A DNA stretch of 64,000 bases, from contig NZ_CP069535.1 in NCBI RefSeq assembly GCF_016889805.1, forward strand, positions 3,162,001-3,226,000, given 5' to 3'. This DNA comes from Rhodanobacter sp. FDAARGOS 1247 (lineage in GTDB: Bacteria > Pseudomonadota > Gammaproteobacteria > Xanthomonadales > Rhodanobacteraceae). Below the pieces are notes generated by a model. It saw nothing but the letters and a program-made list of their open reading frames with translations, did no database searches and was not told where the DNA came from. The position numbers and the translations under genes are program-made. Positions 30,022 through 41,073 of the stretch are shown here, piece by piece (position 1 is the stretch's first letter; each line of letters starts with the position of its first letter).

Positions 30022-31623
30022 ATGTCCAGCCATCTCCAGGAAACCCGCCGTCGCCGCACCTTCGCCATCGTCAGCCACCCTGACGCGGGCAAGACGACGC
30101 TGACCGAAAAACTGCTGCTGTTCGGCGGCGCGATCCAGCTGGCAGGCTCGGTGAAGAGCCGCAAGACCTCGCGCAGCGCCACTTCGGACTGGATGGCGCT
30201 GGAGAAGGAGCGAGGGATTTCGGTGACCTCGTCGGTGATGCAGTTCCCGTACGAAGGCAAGATCGTCAACCTGCTCGACACGCCGGGACACGCGGACTTT
30301 TCCGAGGACACCTACCGCGTGCTGACCGCGGTGGACTCGGCGCTGATGGTGATCGACTGCGCCAAGGGCGTGGAGGAACGCACGATCAAGCTGATGGAGG
30401 TGTGCCGGCTGCGCGACACGCCGATCATGACCTTCATCAACAAGCTCGACCGCGAAGGCCGCTCGCCGATCGAGCTGCTCGACGAGGTGGAGTCCGTGCT
30501 GGGCATCGCCTGCGCCCCGCTGACCTGGCCGATCGGCATGGGCAAGCGGCTGAAGGGCGTGTACCACCTGGCGCTGGACGAGGTGCACGTGTTCGAGCAG
30601 GGCAAGAATTTCACCCGGCAGGACTCCACCATCTTCAAGGGCCTGGACGCACCGGGCCTGGTCGAACGGATCGGCGAGGAGGCCATGCGCGAATTGCGCG
30701 AGGAACTCGAACTGGTGCAGGGCGCCGCGCCCTCGTTCGACCTCGACGAGTACCTGGCCGGCCGGCAGACGCCGGTGTTCTTCGGCTCGGCGGTGAACAA
30801 TTTCGGCGTGCAGCTGCTGCTGGACTTCTTTGTCGAGCACGCGCCGTCGCCGCAGCCGCGCGACACCACCTCGCGGGCGATCGAGCCGGAAGAGGAAAAG
30901 CTGTCCGGCTTCGTGTTCAAGATCCAGGCCAACATGGACCCGGCGCACCGCGACCGCGTGGCCTTCATGCGCGTGTGTTCGGGCACCTACAACGCGGGCA
31001 TGAAGATGGTGCAGACGCGCACCGGCAAGGAAGTGCGCATCGCCAATGCGCTGACCTTCATGGCCAGCGATCGCGAGATCGTCGAGACGGCCTACCCCGG
31101 CGACGTGATCGGCCTGCACAACCACGGCACCATCACCATCGGCGACACCTTCACCGAGGGCGAGCAGGTTTCCTTCACCGGCATCCCCAACTTCGCCCCC
31201 GAACTGTTCCGCCGCGCCCGCCTGCGCGATCCGCTGAAGATGAAGGCGCTGCAGAAGGGCCTGGCGCAGCTGTCCGAGGAGGGGGCGACCCAGTTCTTCC
31301 GCCCGCTGATGTCGAACGACCTGATCCTGGGTGCAGTGGGCGTGCTGCAGTTCGAGGTGGTCGCCTATCGGCTGAAGGACGAGTACAACGTCGACGCCAC
31401 CTTCGAGCCGGTCACCGTCAGCACCGCGCGCTGGGTCCACTGCGACGACGAGAAGAAGCTGGAGGAGTTCCGCGAGAAGAACGCGATGAACCTGGCCATC
31501 GACGGCGCCGGCGAACTGGTCTACATCGCGCCGACCCGGGTCAACCTGCAGCTGGCGCAGGAGCGCTGGCCACAGGTGCGCTTCGCCAACACGCGCGAGC
31601 ATGCGGCGGCCGTCGACGTCTGA
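30022..31623 (+). CDS. prfC: Peptide chain release factor 3
   Basis: 533 residues, the normal RF3 length. GTPase motifs are [15 protein letters not shown] (G1), a switch I region with [34 protein letters not shown] (G3) and INKLDREGR (G4). The RF3-specific [16 protein letters not shown] and C-terminal [13 protein letters not shown] are present. It releases RF1/RF2 from ribosomes after termination. A TACAAT box lies at 29985-29990, about 30 bp before the ATG. Monocistronic, divergent from mntP. Confidence 0.96.
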   Translation: MSSHLQETRRRRTFAIVSHPDAGKTTLTEKLLLFGGAIQLAGSVKSRKTSRSATSDWMALEKERGISVTSSVMQFPYEGKIVNLLDTPGHADFSEDTYRVLTAVDSALMVIDCAKGVEERTIKLMEVCRLRDTPIMTFINKLDREGRSPIELLDEVESVLGIACAPLTWPIGMGKRLKGVYHLALDEVHVFEQGKNFTRQDSTIFKGLDAPGLVERIGEEAMRELREELELVQGAAPSFDLDEYLAGRQTPVFFGSAVNNFGVQLLLDFFVEHAPSPQPRDTTSRAIEPEEEKLSGFVFKIQANMDPAHRDRVAFMRVCSGTYNAGMKMVQTRTGKEVRIANALTFMASDREIVETAYPGDVIGLHNHGTITIGDTFTEGEQVSFTGIPNFAPELFRRARLRDPLKMKALQKGLAQLSEEGATQFFRPLMSNDLILGAVGVLQFEVVAYRLKDEYNVDATFEPVTVSTARWVHCDDEKKLEEFREKNAMNLAIDGAGELVYIAPTRVNLQLAQERWPQVRFANTREHAAAVDV

Positions 31624-31708
31624 ATTTCCGGCGGCATGACGGTCGTCACTGGGCAACCCGGTGACTGACCGCTAACCTGCGCTGATTCCAACCGGGGGAA
31701 ACCAGCAC

Positions 31709-32605
31709 ATGCCGCAGCCAGCCGTCGCCTTCGTCACGCCCGCCGATGCACCCCCGTGGAAACGCTGGCTGGTGTATTCGGCCGGGGCGCGCATCGTGAT
31801 CTTCATCGCGTTGTTCATCGTGCTGAGTTTCGCCGCTGGCGCCGTGCTGCACCTGCTGGGTCTGGGCAAGGCCTCACCGCCGCTGGAACGCGCTTTCGGC
31901 CAGTTTGTCATCCGCGCCCTGATCCCGCTGCTGGTCTACCTGATCCTGGTGAAATGGATCGAGCGCCGGCGCATGCGCGAACTGGCGCCAGCCACGCTGC
32001 TGCCGCAAGGCCTGCTGGGCGTGGCGTTCGGCGTGGTGCTTTTCAGCATCATCGTCGGCGTGATGTACCTGCTGGGCAGCTACCAGGTGACCGGAACCAA
32101 CCCGGATGCGGCATGGCTGCCGGCCTTGCTGGTGGTGGGGCTGGGCGCGGGCATCGGCGAGGAGATCATGTTCCGCGGCGTGCTGTTCCGCATCGTCGAG
32201 GAAGGCATGGGCACCTGGGCCGCGCTGATCATCTCGGCACTGTTCTTCGGCGCCGTGCACCTGGGCAACCCCGGCGCCACGCTGTGGAGTTCGCTGGCGA
32301 TCGCGATCGAGGCCGGACTGCTGTTCGGCCTGCTGTACCACGTGACCCGCTCGTTGCCGCTGTGCATGGGCCTGCACGCGGCGTGGAATTTCACCCAGGG
32401 CACGATCTACGGCATCCCCGTTTCGGGCACTGACGCCGACGGCTGGCTGGTGTCCAGCCGCAGCGGCCCGGACTGGCTCAGCGGCGGCGTGTTCGGAGCG
32501 GAGGCTTCGGTAGTCGCGCTCGCGCTGTGTTCACTGTGCACGCTGGGCCTGCTGGTGATGGCACTGCGTCGGGGTTCGATCGTCCCGTTGCGCTCACGCC
32601 GCTGA
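31709..32605 (+). CDS. CPBP family intramembrane metalloprotease
   Basis: 298 residues with about eight membrane helices. The CAAX-protease/bacteriocin-processing motifs are GIGEEIMFRGVLFR (EExxxR), FFGAVHLGNP (FxxxH) and GLHAAWNFTQG (HxxxN). These residues form the active site of Rce1-like proteases. Substrate unknown; family members process prenylated proteins or peptides, or act as membrane scaffolds. Start ATG 31709, 85 bp after prfC. No bacteriocin genes nearby. Confidence 0.88.
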   Translation: MPQPAVAFVTPADAPPWKRWLVYSAGARIVIFIALFIVLSFAAGAVLHLLGLGKASPPLERAFGQFVIRALIPLLVYLILVKWIERRRMRELAPATLLPQGLLGVAFGVVLFSIIVGVMYLLGSYQVTGTNPDAAWLPALLVVGLGAGIGEEIMFRGVLFRIVEEGMGTWAALIISALFFGAVHLGNPGATLWSSLAIAIEAGLLFGLLYHVTRSLPLCMGLHAAWNFTQGTIYGIPVSGTDADGWLVSSRSGPDWLSGGVFGAEASVVALALCSLCTLGLLVMALRRGSIVPLRSRR

Positions 32606-32742
32606 GCGGCAGGCGGTGAAGCCGGTGGCTGGCCCGGAGCTGAATTCGCCACGAAACGCGGTTGGGGTTTGGTCGGCGCAGCGGCTACCCTGAGGAGGGG
32701 TCGCCGACCGGCGCCCCCTCCTCGCCGGTTTCGGACATCGCC

Positions 32743-35700
32743 ATGGCCACCCACAATCCGCAGCAGCCCGGTTACCGCAGGAAGATCTCGTGGCTGGCCA
32801 ACCAGCCACTGACGCGCAAGATGATGCTGGCCATCGGCCTGCTGCTGGGCGTGTTTCTGGTTGCCAACGTGGTTACCCTGCACTCCCTGCAGACGCAGGA
32901 AAACAACCGGCGCTGGGCCAGTCATACGTATAAGGTGCTGCTGCAGATCGACACGGTGCAACGCGCCGCGCAGACCGGACAGGTGGGCGCGCGCGGCTAT
33001 CTGCTGGCGGGTTCGGCCAACGAGCTCGCATTGTTCCAGAAGTCCACGCGCGAGCTGGACCTGCGCATTCGCGAATTGCGCCAGTTGGTGGCAGACAACC
33101 CCTTGCAACAGGGCCGGCTCGATGCCGTGGCCGCCATGGCCAGCCGCTGGCAACGCGAGGTGGTCGACCTGGGCATCACCCCGTTGAAGCGGTTGGACCC
33201 GGGCGTCCCGGACGCCGCCCTGGAGCGTCAGCGCATCCAGACCGGATACATCGCCGGGCGCACCGTGCGCGTCGAGGACATGTCCGCGGCGCTGGATCAG
33301 ATGGCCGGCGAAGAAAACCGCCTGCTGGCCCTGCGCAACCAACAGCTGGACCAGACCCTGCGCAACACCAAGGCGCTCAACGCGCTTTCCATCCTGCTCG
33401 GCATCCTGCTCGGCATCACGGTCATCCGGCTGACCTCGCAACTGGTGATCCGCCCGCTGCGCCGGCTCACCGACCAGATGACCCAGCTCTCCCACCACAA
33501 CCACGACTTCGAGATACGCCGGCTGGATCGCCGCGACGAGGTGGGCGAGATCGCCCGTGCGCTGCAGGTGTTCAAGCAGATGTCGCTGGACACCGATGCG
33601 CGGTCGTGGACTCGCTCCAGGGTGGCGGACATTTCCCAGGTGCTGTTGCAGGCCACCACCCACAAGGACTTCGCCCAGTGGCTGACCAGCGAAGTGGTGC
33701 CGCTGTGCAACGCGGGCCTGGGCCTGTTCTACTCGTTCGACGACGCGCGCCATCGGCTGGACCTGCTGGGCAGTTACGGCCTGCGCCTCAGCAACCGGTC
33801 CGCCGACCAGTACATGCCCGGCGAGGGCCTGGTGGGTCAGTGCGCGGTGGATCGCAAGGCGATCATCCTGGACCAGGTGCCGGCCGATTACCTGCGCATC
33901 GATTCGGGCAGCGGCGAGGCGGTGCCTACCCACGTCGCGATCCTGCCGGTGATCTATCGCGAGACCCTGATCGGCGTGCTGGAGCTGGGCAGTTTCGCAG
34001 CGCTGACCGCCCTGCAGCGGCAGCTGCTGGACGAACTGCTGCCGATCGTGGCGCTGGCGCTGGAGAACCTCAACCAGGCCGTGCACACCCAGGACCTGCT
34101 GCAGCAGACGCAGGAGCAGGCGGACGAGCTGCGCCTGTCCGAGCTGGTGATGCGCCAGCAGAAGGAGGTGCTGCACGAAAGCAACGCCACGCTGCAGGCG
34201 AAGACCGCCGAGCTGGAGGAGCAGTCGCAGCGCCTGATCGCCTCCGAGGAGGAGCAACGCGTGCAGGCCGAGGAGCTGCGCTCCTCCAACGAAGAGCTGC
34301 GCGACATGACCGATAGCCTGAACCGGCAGAAGGTCGTGCTGGAAGATCTGCAGCGGGAAACCGAGGAAAAGGCCACCGAGCTGGCGCGCGCCAGCCAGTA
34401 CAAGTCCGAATTCCTGGCCAACATGTCGCATGAGCTGCGCACGCCGCTGAACAGCCTGTTGATCCTGTCGCGCAGCCTCGCCGACAACGACACCGGCAAC
34501 CTCGACGACGAGCAGATCGAATCGGCGCAGATCATCCATGACGCCGGCAACAGCCTGTTGCACCTGATCAACGACATCCTGGACCTGTCCAAGGTCGAGG
34601 CCGGCAAGATGGAGCTGATGGTCGAGCAGGTCTCCCTCGCCGAGCTCGGCAGGCGCTTGCAGCGCAACTTCGCCCACGTCGCCAGCGACAAGCACCTGGG
34701 CTTCGAGCTGGCGATCGACACGGGGCTGCCCGACGTCATCTCCACCGATGGTGGCAAGGTCGAACAGATCGCCAACAACCTGCTCAGCAACGCGTTCAAG
34801 TTCACCGCCAGCGGAGCGGTGAACCTGGACATCGGCCGTCCGCGGGCCGACCTGGAAATTCCTGCGGCGCTGTCCGGCCAGCCGCTGCTGGCGATCACCG
34901 TGAGCGACACCGGCATCGGCATTCCGCCGGACAAGCTGGAGCGCATCTTCAACGCCTTCGAGCAGGTCGACGCCAGCACCAGCCGCCAGTTCGGCGGCAC
35001 CGGCCTGGGCCTGGCGATCTCGCGCAAGATGGCGCAGCTGCTGGGCGGCGACGTGGTGCTGCGCAGCGAAGACGGACGCGGCAGCCGGTTCACCCTGTTG
35101 CTGCCGGAAACACCGCCGGCCACCACCGCACCGGTCGTCGAAGCGGAAGCCGCACGCGATACGCAGACCCGGCGCATCGCTGCGCCGGCACTGCTGCCCG
35201 TCGCCATCGAGGACGACCGTCAATCGCTGCTGCCGGGCCAGGTCACCATCCTGGTGATCGAGGATGATCCCGCCTTCGTGCGCATCCTGATCGACCTGAT
35301 CCATCGCCGGGGCTATCGGGCGCTGGCCGCGATGGATGGCGAGTCCGGCCTGCGGCTGGCGCGCGAACATCACCCGTCAGGCATCCTGCTGGACGTGTCG
35401 CTGCCGGTGATGGACGGCTGGACGGTGCTGGACCGGCTCAAGGTGGATGAGGCCACGCGCTCGATCCCGGTCCACTTCGTGTCGGTCAGCGACGTCGGCC
35501 GGCGCGGCATGGAACGGGGCGCGGTCGGCTTCCTGACCAAGCCGGTCAGTCGCGAGGCGATTGCCGGGGCGCTGGACCGCCTGCTGCGCTTCGGCGAGGG
35601 CCAGCGGCGCCGGCTGCTGGTGGTGGAAGATGACGCCGCCTCACGCAAGGCCATCCGCACCGCGCTGCGCGCCCACCACGTGGAGGTCGACGAAGCCGAC

Positions 35701-36402
35701 TCGGCCGAGGACGCGCTGCCGAAGATCGCCGAGATCAGCTACGACTGCATCGTGCTGGACCTCGGCTTGCCGGGCATGTCGGGCCTGGAATTGATGGAGC
35801 ACCTGTCGGCCCGGCCGGAAGCGATGCCGCCGGTGGTGGTGTACTCGGGGCGCGAACTGGACTCGGCCGAACAGCTGAAACTGCGCCAGTACGCCGACGC
35901 CATCGTGCTCAAGGGCGCGCGTTCCAGCGAGCGGCTGCTGCAGGAAGTGGGTGCGTTCCTGCAGGACATCCCGCCACCCGCAACGCCGCCCGCAACGACG
36001 GAGGCTCCCGCAACCCGGCTGGCCGGTCACCGCGTACTGCTGGTGGACGACGACATGCGCAACCTGTTCGCGCTGTCCAAGGTGCTGCGTGGCTGGGGTC
36101 TGCAGGTCGACATGGCCCAGGATGGCTACAAGGCGCTGGCCGCCTTGCAGACCGGCGAGCGGCCCGACCTGATCCTGATGGACATCATGATGCCGGGCAT
36201 GGACGGCTACACGACGATACGCAACATCCGCGACATGGCCGGCTTCACGACCCTGCCGATCATCGCCGTGACGGCCAAGGCGATGACCGGCGACCGCGAG
36301 GTGTGCCTGCAGATGGGCGCCAGCGACTACCTCTCCAAACCGATCGACATCGACAAGCTCGCCGTCATGTTGCGTAGCTGGCTGACGAGCGAACCGTCGT
36401 GA
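32743..36402 (+). CDS. Hybrid histidine kinase (CHASE3-HAMP-GAF-HisKA-HATPase-REC-REC-REC)
   Basis: 1219 residues. TM1 (about 25-45) and TM2 (about 210-230) flank a CHASE3 sensor ([32 protein letters not shown]). Then HAMP, GAF (about 285-440), a coiled coil rich in Glu/Gln, HisKA ([21 protein letters not shown]563) and HATPase ([44 protein letters not shown]). Three C-terminal receivers follow: D884 in [13 protein letters not shown]1006 in [12 protein letters not shown] and D1147 in [13 protein letters not shown]. No HPt domain, so phosphotransfer needs a separate protein. ATG 32743 puts TM1 at a normal distance; the frame extends to 32662. The REC-GGDEF gene follows. Confidence 0.92.
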   Translation: MATHNPQQPGYRRKISWLANQPLTRKMMLAIGLLLGVFLVANVVTLHSLQTQENNRRWASHTYKVLLQIDTVQRAAQTGQVGARGYLLAGSANELALFQKSTRELDLRIRELRQLVADNPLQQGRLDAVAAMASRWQREVVDLGITPLKRLDPGVPDAALERQRIQTGYIAGRTVRVEDMSAALDQMAGEENRLLALRNQQLDQTLRNTKALNALSILLGILLGITVIRLTSQLVIRPLRRLTDQMTQLSHHNHDFEIRRLDRRDEVGEIARALQVFKQMSLDTDARSWTRSRVADISQVLLQATTHKDFAQWLTSEVVPLCNAGLGLFYSFDDARHRLDLLGSYGLRLSNRSADQYMPGEGLVGQCAVDRKAIILDQVPADYLRIDSGSGEAVPTHVAILPVIYRETLIGVLELGSFAALTALQRQLLDELLPIVALALENLNQAVHTQDLLQQTQEQADELRLSELVMRQQKEVLHESNATLQAKTAELEEQSQRLIASEEEQRVQAEELRSSNEELRDMTDSLNRQKVVLEDLQRETEEKATELARASQYKSEFLANMSHELRTPLNSLLILSRSLADNDTGNLDDEQIESAQIIHDAGNSLLHLINDILDLSKVEAGKMELMVEQVSLAELGRRLQRNFAHVASDKHLGFELAIDTGLPDVISTDGGKVEQIANNLLSNAFKFTASGAVNLDIGRPRADLEIPAALSGQPLLAITVSDTGIGIPPDKLERIFNAFEQVDASTSRQFGGTGLGLAISRKMAQLLGGDVVLRSEDGRGSRFTLLLPETPPATTAPVVEAEAARDTQTRRIAAPALLPVAIEDDRQSLLPGQVTILVIEDDPAFVRILIDLIHRRGYRALAAMDGESGLRLAREHHPSGILLDVSLPVMDGWTVLDRLKVDEATRSIPVHFVSVSDVGRRGMERGAVGFLTKPVSREAIAGALDRLLRFGEGQRRRLLVVEDDAASRKAIRTALRAHHVEVDEADSAEDALPKIAEISYDCIVLDLGLPGMSGLELMEHLSARPEAMPPVVVYSGRELDSAEQLKLRQYADAIVLKGARSSERLLQEVGAFLQDIPPPATPPATTEAPATRLAGHRVLLVDDDMRNLFALSKVLRGWGLQVDMAQDGYKALAALQTGERPDLILMDIMMPGMDGYTTIRNIRDMAGFTTLPIIAVTAKAMTGDREVCLQMGASDYLSKPIDIDKLAVMLRSWLTSEPS

Positions 36403-36517
36403 GCGCCTGCCGCGACATGCTGCCAGGCAGCGTCGCGCCGGTGGAAGCGGACCGGGTTCACGCCGCACGACGGCCGCATCGGCTACGGTGGCCTCCCGGA
36501 AGCAGGGAGCAGCGGGC

Positions 36518-37528
36518 ATGACCAGCGAATCGATGAAGCCGAAGATCCTGATCGTCGACGACACGCCGGCGAACCTGGTGGCGATGCGCCGCCTGCTCGC
36601 CCACAGCGGCGCGCAACTGTTCGAGGCGACCAGCGGCAACCAGGCGCTGGCGCTGTGCCTGGATCACGAGTTCGCGTTGATCCTGCTTGACGTCAACATG
36701 CCGGACATGGACGGTTTCGAAGTGGCCAGCCTGCTCGGCGACGCCGAGCACCTCGGCGGGACGCCGATCATCTTCGTCACCGCCGCCTACGCCGACGACA
36801 TGAACCGGCTCAAGGGCTACCACTCCGGTGCCGTGGATTACATCGCCAAGCCGATCAACGACGTGATCCTGCAATCCAAGGTGCGCGTGTTCCTGGAGCT
36901 CCATTCGGCGCGGATGAAGCTGCGCGAGGCGATGGCCGAGCTGGCCGAGCGCAACGAGGAACTGCAACGCGAGATCGCCGAGCGCAAGCTGATCGAAACC
37001 ATGGTGCGCCACCAGGCCAGCCACGATCCGCTGACCGGCCTGCCGAACCGGATCCTGTTCCGCGACCGCCTGCAGGGAGCGATCCAGCGCGCCAACCGGC
37101 ATCACAGCCGCTTCGCCCTGGCCTGCATCGACATCGACGGCTTCAAGGGCGTCAACGACCGCCACGGCCACGCCGCCGGCGATGCGCTGCTGCAGGAGAT
37201 CGCCAGCCGCCTGCCCACGCACCTGCGCAGCAACGACACCGTGGCCCGCCTGGGCGGCGACGAATTCGCGCTGGTGCTGGAGGAAATCGACGACCCGCAG
37301 GTGGCGCTGCAGCTGTGCGAGAAACTCTGCGCCGCGCTGGGCGAGCCCTACAGCCTGCGCATCAACAGCGAGCGGGTCGAGGTGCGCGTGGGCGCCAGCA
37401 TCGGCGTCGCGCCATACACGCCGAGCGGACACGCCGATGCCGAAGAGCAGCTGATGCACGCGGCGGACAATGCGATGTACGAGGCCAAGCGCAACGGCAA
37501 GAACTGCTGCGTGCTGGCGAACACGTGA
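36518..37528 (+). CDS. Response regulator with GGDEF diguanylate cyclase domain
   Basis: 336 residues. Receiver with D58 in LILLDVNMPDMDG and Lys in YIAKPI, a short coiled linker, then GGDEF domain (DPLTGLPNRILFRDRL, DIDGFKGVNDRHGH, intact GGDEF at 246-250). The inhibitory I-site RxxD (RSND) sits five residues before GGDEF, so feedback inhibition by cyclic-di-GMP is likely. GGGAG precedes the ATG at 36518. It directly follows the triple-receiver hybrid kinase, its probable input, and ends in a strong hairpin. Confidence 0.93.
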   Translation: MTSESMKPKILIVDDTPANLVAMRRLLAHSGAQLFEATSGNQALALCLDHEFALILLDVNMPDMDGFEVASLLGDAEHLGGTPIIFVTAAYADDMNRLKGYHSGAVDYIAKPINDVILQSKVRVFLELHSARMKLREAMAELAERNEELQREIAERKLIETMVRHQASHDPLTGLPNRILFRDRLQGAIQRANRHHSRFALACIDIDGFKGVNDRHGHAAGDALLQEIASRLPTHLRSNDTVARLGGDEFALVLEEIDDPQVALQLCEKLCAALGEPYSLRINSERVEVRVGASIGVAPYTPSGHADAEEQLMHAADNAMYEAKRNGKNCCVLANT

Positions 37529-37533
37529 AACGG

Positions 37534-37560
37534 GCCGCGCCACCCGTCAGGTGGCGCGGC
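37534..37560. terminator. Hairpin between convergent genes
   Basis: Perfect 11-bp stem GCCGCGCCACC/GGTGGCGCGGC with a 5-nt loop, in the 44-bp gap between the GGDEF gene and fadE. No T tract on either side; a probable bidirectional transcription stop. Confidence 0.55.
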
Positions 37561-37572
37561 GATCCTTCGAAC

Positions 37573-40032
37573 TTACTGGCCGGCCGAATTCTGCGGACGG
37601 ATCTTGAACGCGCGCAGCTCGTCGGTGTCGAAGTCGTCCACCGAGATGAACTCGAACACGCCTTCGCGCACGCGGCGCAGCAAGTCCGTTTCGGCCTCGG
37701 AGATCACTCCCGCCTGCTGCGCCTCGGCGAGCTGACCCAGGTAGTCGTGCGAAGCGAACTGGCCCGACTTCAGCGCCTTGCCGAACTTGCGGTCGACCGG
37801 CTCGGCGGCGATCACGTCGGGCAGCAACGCCTTCATGCGGCCGATCGTGTTGTTCGCCGTGGGCGTGGTGTAGACCCAGTCGGTGAGGCGGTCGAGCGCC
37901 TCGTTCGGCGCGGTGAGCAGCGCGGCCACGCGACGGCCCAGGCGATCGGACGGCGGCACCTCGCGGCGACCCAGCGGGAACACCAGCACGCGCAGCAGCC
38001 ACGCCACCGGGCGCACCGGGAAGTTGCGGATCGCGCCATCCAGCGCGTTCTGGATCAGCCACATGCACTGGTGGAAACCCCAGGCCAGGAACGGGCGATC
38101 CGCTTCCGGCCGGCCGTTGTCCTCGTACTGCTTGAGCATGGCGCTGGCGATGTACAGGTAGCTGAGCACGTCGCCCAGGCGCGCGGACAGCTTCTCCTTG
38201 AACTTCAGCTTGCCGCCGAGCACGCCCATGAACACGTCGGCGCACAGCGCCAGCGCGGCGGAGTAACGGTCGAGCTTGCGGTAGTAGCGGCGCGTATAGG
38301 CGTCACCCGCGGTCTCGCCGATGCTGGCGCCACTGAGGCCCATCGCCAGGCTGCGCACCGCGTTGGAGATGCCGAAGCCGATGTGGCCGAACAGCAGGCG
38401 ATCGAACACCTTCAGCTGCTCGCCGCGATCGGCGATCGACAGCGCCTGCATTTCCTTCAGCACGTAAGGATGGCAGCGGATCGCGCCCTGACCGAAGATC
38501 ATCAGGCTGCGCGTCATGATGTTGGCGCCTTCCACCGTGATCGCGATCGGCACCGCCGACCAGCCACGCCCGGCATAGTTGCTCGGCCCCAGCTGCACTG
38601 CCTTGCCGCCGTGCACGTCCATGGTGTCGCTGGCGATCTGCCGCGCCCATTCGGTGGCGTGGTACTTGGCGATCGCGGACGGCACCGCCGGCTTCTCGCC
38701 ACGATCAACCGCGGCCGCGGTGGCGCGTGACAGTGCCGCGGTGGCGTAGGTCAGGCCGCCGATGCGCGCCAGCGCTTCCTCGACACCCTCGAAACGGGCC
38801 ACCGCCAGGCCGAACTGCTTGCGCATGCGCGCATACGCGCCGGTGGCCAGCGCCGAGGCGCGCATGCCGCCGGTGGCATTGGACGGCAGCGAAATCGCGC
38901 GACCCACCGACAGGCACTCGACCAGCATGCGCCAGCCGTGGCCGGCCATCTGCGGGCCGCCGATCAGCACCGACAGCGGCGCGAAGACGTCCTTGCCGCG
39001 CACCGGCCCGTTCTGGAACGGGATGTTCAGCGGGAAGTGGCGACGGCCGATTTCCAGCCCCGGCGTCGAGCGCGGCAGCAGCGCCAGGGTGATGCCGAGG
39101 TCTTCCTTGTCGCCCAGCAGGTGCTCCGGGTCGAACATGCGGAAGGCCAGGCCGACTACGGTGGCCACCGGCGCCAGCGTGATGTAGCGCTTGTCGAAGG
39201 TGAGCTTGATGCCCAGCGTCTCGACGCCGTCGACGACCTGCTTGCAGACGATGCCGGTGTCGGGGATCGAGGTGGCGTCGGAACCGGCGTACGGGCCGGT
39301 CAGCGCGAAACACGGGATTTCCTCACCTACGGCAAGCCGCGGCAGGTAGTGATTCTTCTGCTCGTCGCTGCCGTAGTGCAGCAGCAGTTCGGCCGGCCCC
39401 AGCGAGTTCGGCACGGCCACCGTCGAGGCGACCGTGGCCGACATGCTGTTGAGCTTCTGCAGCACCGCCGAATGCGCCAGCGCGGAGAACTGCAGGCCGC
39501 CGTACTGCTTCGGGATGATCATGCCGAAGAAGCGGTTCTTCTTGATGAAGTCCCACACGTTCGGCGGCAGGTCGGCCAGCTCGTGGGTGATCTGCCAGTC
39601 GTCGATCATGGCGCACAGCCGTTCCACCGGGCCGTCCATGAAGGCCTGTTCTTCCACGCTGAGTTCCGGCTTCGGCTGCTTCAGCAGCTCGTGCCAGTCC
39701 GGCTTGCCGGAGAACAGCTCGCCCTCGAAGCCCACCGTGCCCGCTTCCAGCGCGGTCTGCTCGGTCTCGGACAGTTTCGGCGTGACCCTGGCGAACATCT
39801 TCAGCAGCGGCGCGCTGACCTGCTTGCGGCGGAAGTCGACCAGCAGCAGCGGTACGGCGATCGCCAGTTCGATGATCAGCAAGATCGCCGTGGTCCACGG
39901 CGCGTGCACCAGCAGGCCGACCACCAGCGTGGTGACGATGGTGGCGATCGCCCACGTGCGCAGGCTGGTGCGATGGTAGGCGCAGGCGCCGGTGGCAATC
40001 AGCGCCGCCAGCAGGGTCAGTAGCACGGACAT
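37573..40032 (-). CDS. fadE: Acyl-CoA dehydrogenase, FadE type
   Basis: 819 residues, the size of the long membrane-associated FadE group and about twice that of ordinary acyl-CoA dehydrogenases. Two N-terminal hydrophobic helices (about 1-65) are followed by the FAD-dehydrogenase core (FGMIIPKQYGGLQFSALAHS, FALTGPYAGSDATSIPD, MAGHGWRMLVECLSVGR) and a long FadE C-terminal extension. It catalyses the first step of fatty acid beta-oxidation. It lies 9 bp after an alpha/beta hydrolase gene on the same strand, with a TetR regulator divergent. Likely induced by fatty acids through that regulator. Confidence 0.93.
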   Translation of the reverse strand: MSVLLTLLAALIATGACAYHRTSLRTWAIATIVTTLVVGLLVHAPWTTAILLIIELAIAVPLLLVDFRRKQVSAPLLKMFARVTPKLSETEQTALEAGTVGFEGELFSGKPDWHELLKQPKPELSVEEQAFMDGPVERLCAMIDDWQITHELADLPPNVWDFIKKNRFFGMIIPKQYGGLQFSALAHSAVLQKLNSMSATVASTVAVPNSLGPAELLLHYGSDEQKNHYLPRLAVGEEIPCFALTGPYAGSDATSIPDTGIVCKQVVDGVETLGIKLTFDKRYITLAPVATVVGLAFRMFDPEHLLGDKEDLGITLALLPRSTPGLEIGRRHFPLNIPFQNGPVRGKDVFAPLSVLIGGPQMAGHGWRMLVECLSVGRAISLPSNATGGMRASALATGAYARMRKQFGLAVARFEGVEEALARIGGLTYATAALSRATAAAVDRGEKPAVPSAIAKYHATEWARQIASDTMDVHGGKAVQLGPSNYAGRGWSAVPIAITVEGANIMTRSLMIFGQGAIRCHPYVLKEMQALSIADRGEQLKVFDRLLFGHIGFGISNAVRSLAMGLSGASIGETAGDAYTRRYYRKLDRYSAALALCADVFMGVLGGKLKFKEKLSARLGDVLSYLYIASAMLKQYEDNGRPEADRPFLAWGFHQCMWLIQNALDGAIRNFPVRPVAWLLRVLVFPLGRREVPPSDRLGRRVAALLTAPNEALDRLTDWVYTTPTANNTIGRMKALLPDVIAAEPVDRKFGKALKSGQFASHDYLGQLAEAQQAGVISEAETDLLRRVREGVFEFISVDDFDTDELRAFKIRPQNSAGQ

Positions 40033-40041
40033 CTCAACACC

Positions 40042-40947
40042 TCATTGCGATTGAACGGCGGCGGCGAGCCGGCCGACGGGTAATGAATCAAGACTCTGCA
40101 CGAAGCGCACGACCTCGCGCGTGAAGGCATCGTTCGCGTCACCGGCCACCATGTGCGTGGCGTGCGGCAACTCGACGTGTTCGGCGTGCGGCACCAGTTG
40201 CAGGAACTCGTCGACCGTGGCGCGCGACACCACGTCGCTGCGGGCGCCGGACAGCAGCAGCACGGGCACGGAAATCTTCATCGCGGCGGCCTGCAGGCGC
40301 GGCTGGTAGCGCTCGCTTTCCTGCACCAGGTCGCCCGCCAGCAGGGCCGGGTCCCAGTGCCAGCGCAGCCGGCCGTCGACGCCCTCGCGCAACAACGGGC
40401 GCAGTTGCTGTTCGCTCTTGCGCTCGCGTCGCTGCGGCAGGTATGCGGCGATCTGCTCGGCCGCGTCGGCGTAGTTGTCGAAGCCGTCCGGGTGCGCCTG
40501 CATGAAGGCCAGGATGCGTTCCACGCCGGCGGTTTCCCAGCGCGGGGTGATGTCGACCAGCACCAAGGCGCGAAACGGCGAAGGATGGATCTCGCCAGCC
40601 AGCACCATGCCGAGCAGGCCGCCCATCGACGCGCCCACCAGGATCGGCGGCTGCGGTTGTGCATGGGCCAGGCGCAGCAGGTCATCGGCGAACTGGTCCA
40701 TGTGATAGCCGACACCGTGGGGAACCCGATCGCTTTCGCCATGGCCACGGCTGTCGAATGTCACGCAGCGACAGCCCGCATCGGCCAGCGCCGTCGCCGC
40801 GCCCGTCCAGGCATGGCGGGTCTGGCCGAAGCCATGGGCAAACAGCAGGCTGGGATCGCCATCGGCATGGCGTGTCTCCACCGCCAGATCCAGGTCGGCG
40901 ACGGGGAAGCGCAAGCAGGCAGCGGGGTGGCGATCACTCTGAACCAT
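40042..40947 (-). CDS. Alpha/beta hydrolase
   Basis: 301 residues, no signal peptide. Oxyanion motif LLFAHGFGQTRHAW, nucleophile elbow LVGASMGGLLGMVL, a cap region in the middle, an acid in LLLSGARSDVVSR and the catalytic His in LPHATHMVAGD. A full Ser-Asp-His triad is therefore likely. The substrate may be an ester or acyl thioester, given its place in the fadE operon. The ATG at 40945-40947 lies inside a short CCATAC/GTATGG inverted repeat. First gene of the operon, divergent from TetR. Confidence 0.85.
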   Translation of the reverse strand: MVQSDRHPAACLRFPVADLDLAVETRHADGDPSLLFAHGFGQTRHAWTGAATALADAGCRCVTFDSRGHGESDRVPHGVGYHMDQFADDLLRLAHAQPQPPILVGASMGGLLGMVLAGEIHPSPFRALVLVDITPRWETAGVERILAFMQAHPDGFDNYADAAEQIAAYLPQRRERKSEQQLRPLLREGVDGRLRWHWDPALLAGDLVQESERYQPRLQAAAMKISVPVLLLSGARSDVVSRATVDEFLQLVPHAEHVELPHATHMVAGDANDAFTREVVRFVQSLDSLPVGRLAAAVQSQ

Positions 40948-40961
40948 ACGTCAGAGTATGG
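40944..40961. promoter_or_regulatory. Possible TetR operator at the fadE operon start
   Basis: CCATAC (40944-40949) and GTATGG (40956-40961) form an inverted repeat with a 6-bp spacer; the half-site CCATACGG recurs just before the TetR gene (from 41063). Such symmetric sites in a divergent TetR intergenic are candidate operators. Short, so tentative. Confidence 0.35.
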
Positions 40962-41073
40962 ATTGCCTCGACGAACCTCGTCAACCGTGCCGCCAGCGCG
41001 GGTTGGCCGCCGCGCGCCCGGGTTCGACGCCCACACACATTACAAATGCACGGCGTCTGGCTACCATACGGAC

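Noticed and set aside
32407..35373. 988-codon minus-strand frame opposite the CHASE3 hybrid kinase
   Set aside because: Antisense shadow of a Leu/Glu-rich gene, no recognisable domain.
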